A DNA stretch of 64,000 nt from CAVQJU01 sp963754955 (GTDB taxonomy: Bacteria > Acidobacteriota > Vicinamibacteria > Vicinamibacterales > CAVVIG01), in contig CAVWHY010000012.1 of assembly GCA_963754955.1 (NCBI GenBank), forward strand, positions 744,001 to 808,000, given 5' to 3'. Numbering within the stretch: position 1 is the stretch's first letter; each line of letters opens with the position of its first letter. Shown piece by piece: positions 56,269-64,000 of the stretch. The position numbers and the translations under genes were made by a program. The notes beneath the pieces were generated by a model, which was given only the letters and a program-made list of their open reading frames with translations, searched no databases and was not told the DNA's origin.

Positions 56269-56740
56269 GGCGCTTCTTTCGCGCCTTCGCTTTGCGCGTC
56301 GGCCGCAACGACGAGCTGAGCTCCTTCAGCAATCCCTCGTTTCCGACGACCAGCATCGGCTGGTGCGGCTCCCGCAGCAGGTTGAAGAATTCGCCGCGGT
56401 CCGTCCGCACGTAGATCTCGTGGCCGTCCGTCAGGAGCTGCACGCGGCCGCCGCCGCCCGTGGCATCGAACAGGCGCACGCCGAACTGCCCGCTCAGTGT
56501 CGCGATGATCTGGTGCAGCTGCTGGATCGAGAAGCCTCGCCGGCGCAGGTCCGCGAGCACGAGCAATTCGAACAGCTCGATAGGCGTGTACCGCCGCTCG
56601 GTGTACCCGCCGGCGTCGGTGCGATGCGTGGGAATCGCCGCGGCCATCAGCCCGCTCGCATCCCACAGCTGCAGCTGCCGGGCGGTGAGCGCCGTCAGCG
56701 CGGCCACCTCTCGCGAGCTGTACGTTCGCTTCAAACGCAT
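56219..56740 (-). CDS. MerR-family transcriptional regulator
   Basis: 173-aa regulator with an N-terminal MerR HTH: YSSREVAALTALTARQLQLW then YTERRYTPIELFELLVLADL. Its C-terminal domain (about 85-150) is unlike the metal-binding MerR type and includes VQLLTDGHEIYVRTDRGEFF. It ends in a Lys/Arg-rich tail antisense to the 3' end of the BMC gene. Ligand unknown. Confidence 0.82.
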   Translation of the reverse strand: MRLKRTYSSREVAALTALTARQLQLWDASGLMAAAIPTHRTDAGGYTERRYTPIELFELLVLADLRRRGFSIQQLHQIIATLSGQFGVRLFDATGGGGRVQLLTDGHEIYVRTDRGEFFNLLREPHQPMLVVGNEGLLKELSSSLRPTRKAKARKKRPSGLEKSLPNRRPDGE

Positions 56741-56744
56741 GGTG

Positions 56745-56960
56745 TCATCGCGGCATCCGCGCGCGGACGTCGTCCAGCCTCACGCGCGCCGCGTCGAGCG
56801 CCTCGAGCGCCCCCTCTCGACTGTCGACCGCCGACTGTCGACTGCCGACTGTTGACTGCGGGCTGGCGACTGCAATCCGATGATACGCGCGCTGCGCGTC
56901 CTGCAGCGCGGCAAGCGCCGCAGCGTGCTCACGCTGCCAATCCGTCCAGGCGTCGTTCAC
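56745..56960 (-). CDS. Small hypothetical protein with repeat-encoded centre, 71 aa
   Basis: Helical protein (WQREHAAALAALQDAQRAYH and LEALDAARVRLDDVRARM) whose middle (about 29-47, Ser/Gln/Val-rich) is encoded by a 7-bp tandem array. GTG at 56960 overlaps the ThiO-like gene stop as GTGA. The array is out of register with codons (7 bp), so copy-number changes shift the frame. Possibly a real short coiled-coil gene invaded by the repeat. Confidence 0.45.
   Translation of the reverse strand: MNDAWTDWQREHAAALAALQDAQRAYHRIAVASPQSTVGSRQSAVDSREGALEALDAARVRLDDVRARMPR
56818..56873. repeat. Eight-unit 7-bp tandem array
   Basis: Units: CGACTGT, CGACCGC, CGACTGT, CGACTGC, CGACTGT, TGACTGC, GGGCTGG, CGACTGC. 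Consensus CGACTGY. It is embedded in the small gene at 56745-56960. Confidence 0.85.
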
Positions 56961-58081
56961 AGCCCCTCGAACCGCTGCGGCCCTATGGCCTCCAGGGCCG
57001 GATCGATTCGGCCGCTTAACATCGCGTCGGCCACCAGCTGCGCCGTGACCGGCGCGAGCAGCACGCCGTTGCGGAAGTGACCCGTGGCGTACACGAGACC
57101 CTCCATGGCGCGCGACGGCCCGACGATGGGCATCGCGTCCGGACTGCCTGGGCGCAGCCCCGCTCGCGCGCTGAGGAAACCGGCGTCTGCGGCTTCGGGC
57201 ACGAGCGCGCAGACGGCCCCGAGCAACCCGTTGACGCCCGCTGCCGTCGTCCGCTCATCGAACCCCACCTCCTCCATCGTCGCGCCGACGAGCAGCGTGC
57301 CGTCCGCCCACGGCACCATGTAGCAGCGTTCGCCCCAGAGCACGCGGCGGACCGCGGTACCCCGCCACGCCAGGTGCAGAAGCTGGCCGCGGACCGGGCG
57401 GACTGGCGGCCTGGCGACGCCGTCGATTTCCACTTGCGCGGACCAGCTGCCGGCCGCAAGCACGACGGCATCGGCCGACAGCGTTCCGGCGGACGTCTCG
57501 ACGACGACGCCGGCTGAACTGCGCGAAATTCTCGTCGCCCGCGATCCTTCGATAGCGGCGGCGCCGTGACGGCGGGCGGCCACGGCCAGCGCACGTGTCA
57601 ATTCGACCGCGTTCACAAACCCGTGCGGTTCGATGAGCAGACCGCCGGCGACGTCGGCGCTCAGGTGGGGTTCCTCAGCTCGTGCTGCGTGCGCGTCGAG
57701 CAGGCGGAGCCCGACGCCGCGGCCCTTCAACCGATCCGCGAGATCCTCGAGCTCCGCCAGGTGGTCGCGGCCCGTGGCCACCTCCAGCGTGCCCGTCCGC
57801 TGGTAGCCAATCGGCGCGCCGGACCTCGACGCGACACTCTTGACGAATCCGTCGTACAAGTCGAGGCTGCGGACGGCGAGCTCGAGGAAGGCGTCGTTAC
57901 GATCCTTGGATTCGGTGAACGGCGCGAGCATGCCCGCCGACGCCTGCGTGGCGCCCATGCCGGGCGGCCGATCGTCGAGCATCCGGACCGCTGCGCCGCG
58001 GCGGGCCAGCTCGCAGGCGACGCCGCATCCGACAACGCCGGCGCCGATGACGATGATGTTCGAGGGACGGGACGGGCTCAA
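56957..58081 (-). CDS. FAD-dependent glycine oxidase-like protein (ThiO family)
   Basis: 374-aa DAO-family flavoenzyme, most like glycine oxidase ThiO which supplies dehydroglycine for thiazole synthesis. FAD motif IIVIGAGVVGCGVACELARR at residues 9-28, then GATQASAGMLAPFTE and a C-terminal GLRPGSPDAMPIVGPSR. No thiS or thiG gene is nearby, so amino-acid oxidase with another substrate is possible. Start is TTG at 58081, overlapping the upstream stop as TTGA. Confidence 0.78.
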   Translation of the reverse strand: MSPSRPSNIIVIGAGVVGCGVACELARRGAAVRMLDDRPPGMGATQASAGMLAPFTESKDRNDAFLELAVRSLDLYDGFVKSVASRSGAPIGYQRTGTLEVATGRDHLAELEDLADRLKGRGVGLRLLDAHAARAEEPHLSADVAGGLLIEPHGFVNAVELTRALAVAARRHGAAAIEGSRATRISRSSAGVVVETSAGTLSADAVVLAAGSWSAQVEIDGVARPPVRPVRGQLLHLAWRGTAVRRVLWGERCYMVPWADGTLLVGATMEEVGFDERTTAAGVNGLLGAVCALVPEAADAGFLSARAGLRPGSPDAMPIVGPSRAMEGLVYATGHFRNGVLLAPVTAQLVADAMLSGRIDPALEAIGPQRFEGL

Positions 58082-60806
58082 TCGAGATCGTTCCAGTTCA
58101 GAATGGCGTTGAAGACCAGCGGGTAGGCGCCCTGTGTCTGCCAGCGCCAGAAAGGCCGAAGCGCGTATATCACCAGGTGTCCGCTCCCGATCCGCTCGTC
58201 GACGAGCAGCGGACGGTTCGACAGCCGCCGGCCGTCCGCGAGCGATCCGGAGAGCAGGATGTCGTCCGGCTTTTGCGGAAACCGCATCACTACGCGCGAG
58301 CGCTGCGACTTTGGATCGACCGACAGCAACGGTGTCTGGTTGAAGTACACGGGCAGGTCCGTCTTATCGTATCCGTACGCGATCGGGCTCCGCTTGTCCG
58401 TGAACACCCCGCGCAGCACCGCGCCGTGCTGCTGGTCGGGCGCGACATCTGCCGCAGCGGTGTCCGCAGCGACTCCGTAGGAGGAAAACAGGGCCGCCGT
58501 CGATCCTTCGGTGAGCAGCGTCCCACCCTGCCGGATGAACGTCGCGAGCGCTTCCAGGCCTTCCTGCCCCATGCCGCCGCGGATGTCGTCGCTCGTGTCC
58601 AGCGGGCTCAAGTTCGGCGTTTCGGCGCTCCGCTTGTACGGGAGCGGCGTGCTTCCGCTCAGGGGGACACCGCCGACCTGGCTCGCCGCCGTCCCGCCCA
58701 CGTTCGGAAACACGATGACGTCGTATTTCGCGCGCAGGTTTCCGTCCCGTAGCTTCTGATCGGCGAAGTACGTGTACGGAATGCCGTAGGCGTCGAACCC
58801 GGCGCGCCACCAGCCCTCGTCCTGCGTTCGGGTCCAGCTGTGGACGTAGCCGACGCGCGGGATGTCGAGGTCGTGCATCGGTACCGCGGGCGCTGCCGGC
58901 AGCGCCCACGCCGCGAGGCCCAGCGCCTCGAGCTGCGGCGCCAGGTTCGCGCGGTCCGCGTTCGGGATCACGATCGATCCGGCAGGCAACCTCCTCGGAC
59001 CATTCGCGGTCGTGATCTCGAAATCGTGCTCGGCCGCGTTCATCTTCACGTTCGCGTTCCTGAAACGGAACAGGGCGAGGTGCGTGTCCGCCGTGTGCTC
59101 GACGACGAGAAACGGCCCCGTCACCGCCGAGCACGCCGCCGCTTGCCGCGGCATCGCCGCCAAGCGGAGTCATCTCGCGATTCAGGATGCCGGCGTCGTC
59201 TATCGCGAAGACAACGATGTCCCGGAGCAGCTGAAACGTCCAGCCGGTGTCGTCATAGGCCTGAGCGCCTGCGGGGAATCGCTGGATGGCGAAGTACATC
59301 GCGGCCAGCGTCCGGAACGGCTGGTCGGCGCGGACGATGAAGTCGCCGGCCTTGACGGCGACGTCGCCCGCACGGAAGGACGCCGACGCGACTGAAATCT
59401 CGAGGCCCTGCCGGCGCAGATCGTTGACGGCATCGGCCGCGTCCCCGCCGCGGCGCTGGCCGGCCGGAATCACCCACGCGAACGTCGGGACCCGTCCGGC
59501 CGTGTTCGACCGAACGCCGATTCTTCAACCAGTAGTTGTCGAGATACGTCTCGCGGTGGTCGGCGACATGCTGAAGGGACAACAGCAGGGCCGACTGCTC
59601 GATGTTGACGGTGTTGCGCGGACCCCATTTGATGGTCTGAGCCGGGGGAAGCGGACGGAACCACTCGCGGCTCGTCGCCTCACGATCGAGGCGCACGGTG
59701 TATGGATCGGGACCGTATCCCTGGACCTCGTAGAACCGTCCGATGGCGTTGTGGGTGTGCGCGATGAAGAACATGTAGTTCGGCATCCACCCGTCGTAGT
59801 ACGCCCACGTCCACACGCCGGGTACGCCGCGCCGCGTCATCTCGCGCACGTCGTTGTCGGCGAGCGTCCACCACTCGTGCGGGACAATCGGATCGAGCTC
59901 CGCGTTGTACGGACCTGTCCCGGTCGACACGTAGAGGTAGGCCTGCGTTTCGTGGAGATCGTGGACGACCGTCGGATGCCAGGCCAGCGTCGTGCTCGTG
60001 ACCGCCCGGGTCAGCTCGAGGTACTGGCCGATGCCGTCGCGGTTGTTGTCGTGCGCAACGTAGCGGCCCCAGTACACGAGCGGCAGCCTGACGTCGCCGG
60101 GCGCGCGCCGCTTGTTGAAGTAGTACGTGTCCACCTGCTTCTCGCGGCCATCGACCTCGAGCACGGGCGTGATGAGCGTGATGACGTTGCCGCGGATGTG
60201 CCGCACAAACGGCGTCTCCTCGACGATCAGCCGGTACGCGAGCTCGATCAGGGTCTCCGGTCCACCGGTTTCGGGCGAGTGCATGCCGCCCGTGATCCAG
60301 TAGGCCGGCTTCGCGGATTTCACCAGCTCGTTTGCCTCGGCGTCAGTCGTGCGGCGGGGATCGGTCAGCGCGCCGAGCCGGCCGCGATACACGTCGAGCG
60401 ACGCTATCGTCTCCTCGTCGGCAATCGCCAGCATCACGATGTCGCGGCCCTCTTCGGACGTGCCGATCGTGAAGAACCTCGCGCGGGGCGACGCGGCGGC
60501 CAGCGCCCGGTAGTAGCGGGCGATGTCTTTCGCGTACGTTAGCTCGCCCGGGGTACCGACGATGCGTCCGAGGAAGGCGAGGGGGGTTGGGACCGTGTCG
60601 GAGGCGGGCAGATGATCGACCAGCTCGGTTGTCATCCGGGGATCGTCCAGGTTCTGCCGGATGATCCGCGTGTACTCGGCATCGATTCGTAAGACAGGTG
60701 CGGGGGGCACCTCGTCGCCGATCGCGCGAAGATGAGGTACGGATGCGGCTGCCGAAACGACCAGCGTGACGATCGCGCCGCAGCGCGTAGCGCCGCGCCA
60801 AGTCAT
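58078..60806 (-). CDS. Secreted M14 zinc carboxypeptidase-like protein (two frameshifts)
   Basis: Reconstructed product of about 909 aa, paralogous to 35963-38525. N-terminal signal (CGAIVTLVVSAAASVPHLRA), M14 domain with GGMHSPETGG (zinc HxxE) and VVHDLHETQAYLYVSTGTGP, then a C-terminal GATase-like half (ATFIRQGGTLLTEGSTAALF). Indels near 59490 and 59135 split the reading frame, between NYWLKNRRSVEHGR and VPTFAWVIPAGQ and again near AAACSAVTG. Its 3' end overlaps the ThiO-like gene start. Confidence 0.85.
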
Positions 60807-60861
60807 GGCGCGAGTTTACAACGCTGCAACGGGGCTGTAGCCCGCGCCGCCGTGTCTGTCC

Positions 60862-60922
60862 TCTCAGCTCAGGACACGTTCACTGGGATGGGACACCCAT
60901 CCGCTTGGTTTCCGGAGTGCGA
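60862..60922. repeat. Hairpin-rich intergenic segment
   Basis: The 228-bp divergent gap 60807-61034 contains TGTCCT..AGGACA (60865-60884 area) and a perfect hairpin GGATGGG-ACA-CCCATCC. No gene is seen. It may be a small repeat or promoter/operator region for the divergent pair. Confidence 0.4.
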
Positions 60923-61034
60923 TCCTGTAAATTGCAGCGTTGTCAGCAGGTTGCGAGGGCCCGCGGATGGGCTTCGGCATCCGAGGCAGAGGTACGGCGC
61001 TTGCTCTGGAACAGGCAGGGCAAGGAGTCAGGTC

Positions 61035-62012
61035 ATGTTTACGAACAAGCTCGCGTTCATGCTGATCAGCGCGGCGTCGGTCGTCGCTGTCGGCGCCGGT
61101 GGCTTTCTGGCGCTCCGGCAGAACCCGACCGCTCCTGCACCGGTGGCAATGGCCTCTCCTTCGGCGGAATCGACCCCGGCGGGCCCAGCCGACCGCGCCG
61201 TCCAGGAAACCGAAGCTATCGTGCCGCGGGTGCCTCCGCCAGCGAAGGCGGCCGTAAAGCCCGCGCCTCCGGCCCCGGCGCCCAAGCATGCGCAGCGTGA
61301 CACGCAGGTTCCGACAGGCCGCAACGACTCGCCGGTTCCCGCGGAACGCAACTGGCCGGGCGCCGCCGCGCCGGCGCCTGTCGTGGCCCCTCCGCCAGAG
61401 CCCCCGGCGCGACCCCTTGAAACGGTCGAGCGGTTCGGGCAGGAGCCGTCGACGCCGCCAGAGGCGCCCCCAAAGAGCCCGGTGCGCTACGACGAGCTCG
61501 TCGTCTCGGCGGATTCCGTCATCGGGCTGCAAAGCGAGACGACAGTGTCGAGCGATCGCGCACGGGTCGAGGACCGCGTGGAAGCGCGCGTCACCCGGGA
61601 CGTGAAGGTCGGCAATCGCGTGGCGATTCCGGCCGGCGCACGGGCGCTGGGAACGGTCTCGCAGGTCGAGCACGGCGGCAAGTTCAAGGATCGCGGCCGA
61701 ATCGCCATCCGGTTTCAGTCGGTCGTTTTGGCCGACGGCACGCGGCTGCAGATTTCCACCGACGCGGTGATTCGCGAAGGCTCGTCGCCGGGCAACGACA
61801 TGGCCAAGAAGATGGGCGGCACGGCGGTCGCGGGGACCATCCTGGGCGCCATCATCGGCGGCGGAAAGGGTGCGGCCATCGGCGGCATGGCTGGCGCGGG
61901 GGCCGGTGCGGGCGTCGTGGCGGCCGGGGATCATAGCGTTGCCACGCTGCACGCGGGCGAACCAATGACCATCCGCCTGCTCTCGCCGGTCACCGTCGTC
62001 TCCGAACGGTAG
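61035..62012 (+). CDS. Envelope protein with glycine-zipper C-terminus (VirB10/TrbI-like)
   Basis: 325-aa protein with an N-terminal membrane anchor (LAFMLISAASVVAVGAGGFL), a long Pro/Ala linker, and a domain resembling TrbI/VirB10 beta-barrel segments (RVEARVTRDVKVGNRVAIPA, ALGTVSQVEHGGKFKDRGR). A glycine-zipper stretch (GTILGAIIGGGKGAAIGGMA) lies near the C-terminus. ATG 61035 follows AAGGAG. No type IV secretion genes are near, so it is likely a stand-alone periplasmic protein of unknown role. Confidence 0.7.
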   Translation: MFTNKLAFMLISAASVVAVGAGGFLALRQNPTAPAPVAMASPSAESTPAGPADRAVQETEAIVPRVPPPAKAAVKPAPPAPAPKHAQRDTQVPTGRNDSPVPAERNWPGAAAPAPVVAPPPEPPARPLETVERFGQEPSTPPEAPPKSPVRYDELVVSADSVIGLQSETTVSSDRARVEDRVEARVTRDVKVGNRVAIPAGARALGTVSQVEHGGKFKDRGRIAIRFQSVVLADGTRLQISTDAVIREGSSPGNDMAKKMGGTAVAGTILGAIIGGGKGAAIGGMAGAGAGAGVVAAGDHSVATLHAGEPMTIRLLSPVTVVSER

Positions 62013-62049
62013 CCCGCGGACGCCCCGTCCGGCACTATGATGCGCGGGC

Positions 62050-63486
62050 ATGGACCCCGCGGATTTCCGGCGCCACGGCCACGAGCTCGTGGAGTGGATC
62101 GCCGACTACGTCGAACACGTCGAGCGCTACCCCGTTCTCTCCCGCGTCAAGCCCGGTGACATCGCCGCGGCGCTGCCCGCCAGCGCGCCGGAAGACGGCG
62201 AACCGTTCGACGCCATCATGGCCGACTTCGAGCGCGTGCTCGTGCCGGGCCTGACACACTGGAATCATCCCGGCTTCCTGGCGTACTTCGCCATCACGGC
62301 GAGCCCGCCAGGCATTCTCGCGGAGTTCCTGTCGGCGGCGCTCAACCAGCAGGCGATGTTGTGGCGCACGTCGCCGGCGTCCACGGAGCTCGAGGCCGTG
62401 TCGCTCGGCTGGCTGCGCCAGCTGATTGGCCTGCCTTCGTCTTTTGAAGGCGTGATCTACGACACCGCGTCCATCTCGACCATGCACGCGCTGCTCGCCG
62501 CCCGCGAGGCGGCTGTCGATCAGGTCCGCTTACGCGGCCTCGCCGGGCGCAGCGACATCCCCGGGCTGCGGGTCTACTGCTCCGAGCAGGCGCATTCGTC
62601 GATCGACAAGGGTGTCATCGCGATCGGACTCGGCCACCAGTCGCTGCGCCGCATTCCGGTGGACAGTGCGTACCGGATGCGGCCGGATGCCCTGCGCGAC
62701 GCGATTGCGGAGGATCGCGCGGCTGGCCTGCTGCCGATCGCGGTCGTCGCTACGGTGGGCACGACGTCGACGACGAGCGTGGACCCGGTCGCGGATGTCG
62801 CGGCCATCTGCGAGAAAGAAGGGCTGTGGCTGCACGTGGACGCTGCATACGCCGGCGTCGCCGCGATGCTGCCGTCGCACGCGCATATCCTCGGCGGAGC
62901 CGCCCGCGCCGATTCGCTCGTCGTCAACCCGCACAAATGGCTGTTCGCACCGGTGGACATCAGCGTGCTGTATTGCCGGCGCATGGACGTGCTGCGCTCG
63001 GCGTTCGCGCTTACGCCGGAGCACATCCTGCGCACGACGGAGGCCGGACCCGCCGGCGCGCCCAACAACTTGATGGACACCGGAGTCCAGCTCGGCCGCC
63101 GGTTCCGATCGCTGAAGCTGTGGATGATCCTTCGGTCGTTCGGCGCCCGATCGATTCGCGAGCGGCTGTCCGAACACATCCGCCTCGCGCAGCTGTTTGC
63201 CTCGTGGGTGGACGCGCACGCGGATTTCGAGCGGCTGGCGCCCGTTCCGTTCAGCGTGGTGTGCTTCCGATGGAATCCCGCCGGTCGAACGCTCCCGCCC
63301 GCGGAGCTCGACGCCGCCAACGAACGGCTGCTCGATCTCGTGAACCAGACCGGCGACGTGTTCCTGTCGCACACGAAACTGCGCGAGGGCGTTGCGCTGC
63401 GCCTCGCGATCGGCCATCTCGACACGACCGAACGGCATGTCAAAAACGCATGGGGCTTGTTGGTTGAAAAGACGACGGAGCTGTAG
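62050..63486 (+). CDS. Group II PLP-dependent decarboxylase (aromatic-L-amino-acid type)
   Basis: 478-aa pyridoxal-phosphate decarboxylase of the aromatic amino acid decarboxylase family. The PLP lysine is Lys296 in VVNPHKWLFAPVD, and the cofactor-contacting LHVDAAYAGVAAML precedes it. The N-terminal segment (PADFRRHGHELVEWIADYVE) and LTHWNHPGFLAYF are typical. Substrate (DOPA/Trp/Tyr/Phe or other) is not deducible. ATG 62050 lacks a strong Shine-Dalgarno. Confidence 0.92.
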   Translation: MDPADFRRHGHELVEWIADYVEHVERYPVLSRVKPGDIAAALPASAPEDGEPFDAIMADFERVLVPGLTHWNHPGFLAYFAITASPPGILAEFLSAALNQQAMLWRTSPASTELEAVSLGWLRQLIGLPSSFEGVIYDTASISTMHALLAAREAAVDQVRLRGLAGRSDIPGLRVYCSEQAHSSIDKGVIAIGLGHQSLRRIPVDSAYRMRPDALRDAIAEDRAAGLLPIAVVATVGTTSTTSVDPVADVAAICEKEGLWLHVDAAYAGVAAMLPSHAHILGGAARADSLVVNPHKWLFAPVDISVLYCRRMDVLRSAFALTPEHILRTTEAGPAGAPNNLMDTGVQLGRRFRSLKLWMILRSFGARSIRERLSEHIRLAQLFASWVDAHADFERLAPVPFSVVCFRWNPAGRTLPPAELDAANERLLDLVNQTGDVFLSHTKLREGVALRLAIGHLDTTERHVKNAWGLLVEKTTEL

Positions 63487-63576
63487 CGTGCTGCGCCTGC
63501 GATCGCGCAAGGTGCTGGACGCCGCGGCTTCCAACGTGCTCGGCGGTCACGAATCTAACGTGCTGAACGGCCACGC

Positions 63577-63669
63577 TGCAACGTGCGGGCGCACCAGGCA
63601 CGTTGCATGATCCCACCCGTCAGCACCTTGTGCGATCCCACTCGTCGCACCTTGCGCGATCACGTCTCG
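63577..63669. repeat. Inverted and degenerate tandem repeats near right edge
   Basis: Inverted 10-mers TGCAACGTGC (63577-63586) and GCACGTTGCA (63598-63607) frame an 11-nt loop. Overlapping this, three degenerate units of 22-25 bp start CACGTTGCATGATCCCACCC, CACCTTGTGCGATCCCACTC and CACCTTGCGCGATCACGTC (63599-63669). The last overlaps the 3' end of the phosphatase gene. Other AACGTGC copies lie at about 63533 and 63557. Confidence 0.7.
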
Positions 63670-64000
63670 CGCCATTCTTCCTTCCACGTTTCCCCTTCGT
63701 CTTCGGTTACGAGCGCCACGATGCCGTGCTGCGGAAACGAGGGGCTGCCGGGGCTCAGCCGCGCGAGAAGGCCGGGGAGGTGCGGGTAGTGGCCGGCGAT
63801 GAGCACATCGCGCGCCTCCGCGCGGAGGCGATCGCGCATCCGCTCGGGGGAATCCTCCGGCTGCAGATCCCGCGTCGCGGAGAACTCCGCGAACGGATTG
63901 CACGCGCGCCAGAACGCCTCCGCCGTTTGCTTTGCGCGCAGCTTGCCGCTGTGCCACACGACCTGGGGCTTTACGCCTCGCGCTGCGGCGCCGGCCGCGA
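63660..64000 (-). CDS. SixA-like phosphohistidine phosphatase, 5' truncated by window edge
   Basis: C-terminal 112 codons of a histidine-phosphatase-superfamily protein; the frame is open to the window end. Visible family features are HSGKLRAKQTAEAF and IAGHYPHLPGLLARLSPG with the second catalytic His. The N-terminal RHG motif lies beyond the window. Closest type is SixA, which dephosphorylates phosphohistidine. Confidence 0.82.
   Translation of the reverse strand, partial: AAGAAARGVKPQVVWHSGKLRAKQTAEAFWRACNPFAEFSATRDLQPEDSPERMRDRLRAEARDVLIAGHYPHLPGLLARLSPGSPSFPQHGIVALVTEDEGETWKEEWRET

Noticed and set aside
55966..56740. Full microcompartment operon with the upstream aldehyde dehydrogenases
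   Set aside because: The dehydrogenases lie 5-9 kb away with unrelated genes between, and no BMC-P or signature enzyme is present.
56745..56960. Calling the repeat-containing small frame a confident gene
   Set aside because: Its centre is a 7-bp array and only the flanking helices look protein-like; kept at low confidence.

Overview
The window is one GC-rich (mid-60s % by eye), densely coded bacterial chromosome segment with no rRNA, tRNA or CRISPR that I can see. The gene mix points to an Acidobacteriota genome, most likely a Vicinamibacteria-type MAG or isolate. Relevant features are DUF1800/DUF1501 secreted pairs, secreted M14 peptidases with a C-terminal glutaminase-like half, carboxypeptidase-regulatory-domain proteins, abundant NtrC/sigma-54 regulation and a full Tad pilus locus. 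The lineage is inference from gene content; I ran no marker-gene search.

Layout. 1-3.2 kb: partial MFS exporter, SDR oxidoreductase and a malate-dehydrogenase-like protein without the usual catalytic residues. 3.2-7.6 kb: leftward lipoate/2-oxoacid-dehydrogenase operon (lpdA, E2, lipB) followed by an ECF sigma factor. 7.6-14.2 kb: an NtrC-type regulator, then a cluster with its own sigma-54 promoter encoding a radical SAM/SPASM enzyme, a 33-residue peptide, an oligopeptide-binding protein and a sensor kinase. This is my best candidate for an undescribed system: a peptide-modifying, peptide-sensing two-component circuit. 14.2-16.8 kb: HU-like protein, queF, Smr-domain protein, DUF192 and a methyltransferase-like membrane protein. 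16.8-29.4 kb: Tad pilus locus (AAA ATPase, tadC, tadB, cpaF, cpaE, cpaC, cpaB, cpaA, two Flp pilins, TadG-like vWA protein, two TadE-like pseudopilins), with a sigma-54 promoter before the pilins and a hairpin terminator after the TadG-like gene.

29.7-39.3 kb: two paralogous polytopic membrane proteins, a PAP2-type protein, a small membrane protein, a long acidic protein with an internal Trp/Pro-rich repeat, an M14 peptidase and an ODP-type metalloprotein. 39.3-45.6 kb: a probable defence module of SNF2 helicase and Eco57I-class DNA methyltransferase, followed by a GxxExxY PD-(D/E)XK-like gene sitting inside a 452-bp cassette bounded by 29-bp inverted repeats. 45.6-56.8 kb: sulfurtransferase, two aldehyde dehydrogenases, DinB, DUF2461, secreted surface proteins, the DUF1800/DUF1501 pair and a lone microcompartment shell protein overlapping a convergent MerR regulator. 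56.7-64 kb: ThiO-like oxidase, second M14 peptidase, VirB10-like envelope protein, a group II PLP decarboxylase and a truncated SixA-like phosphatase.

Repeats are prominent: two families of short palindromes at gene ends, two six-unit 9-bp arrays, one eight-unit 7-bp array and degenerate repeats near the right edge. Many genes carry single-base indels (10.9-12.4, 23.6, 33.3, 37.5, 48.4, 50.3-51.9, 53.2 and 59.1-59.5 kb). Protein-level conservation continues across the breaks, so consensus error is at least as likely as gene decay, and those genes are described as the reconstructed product.
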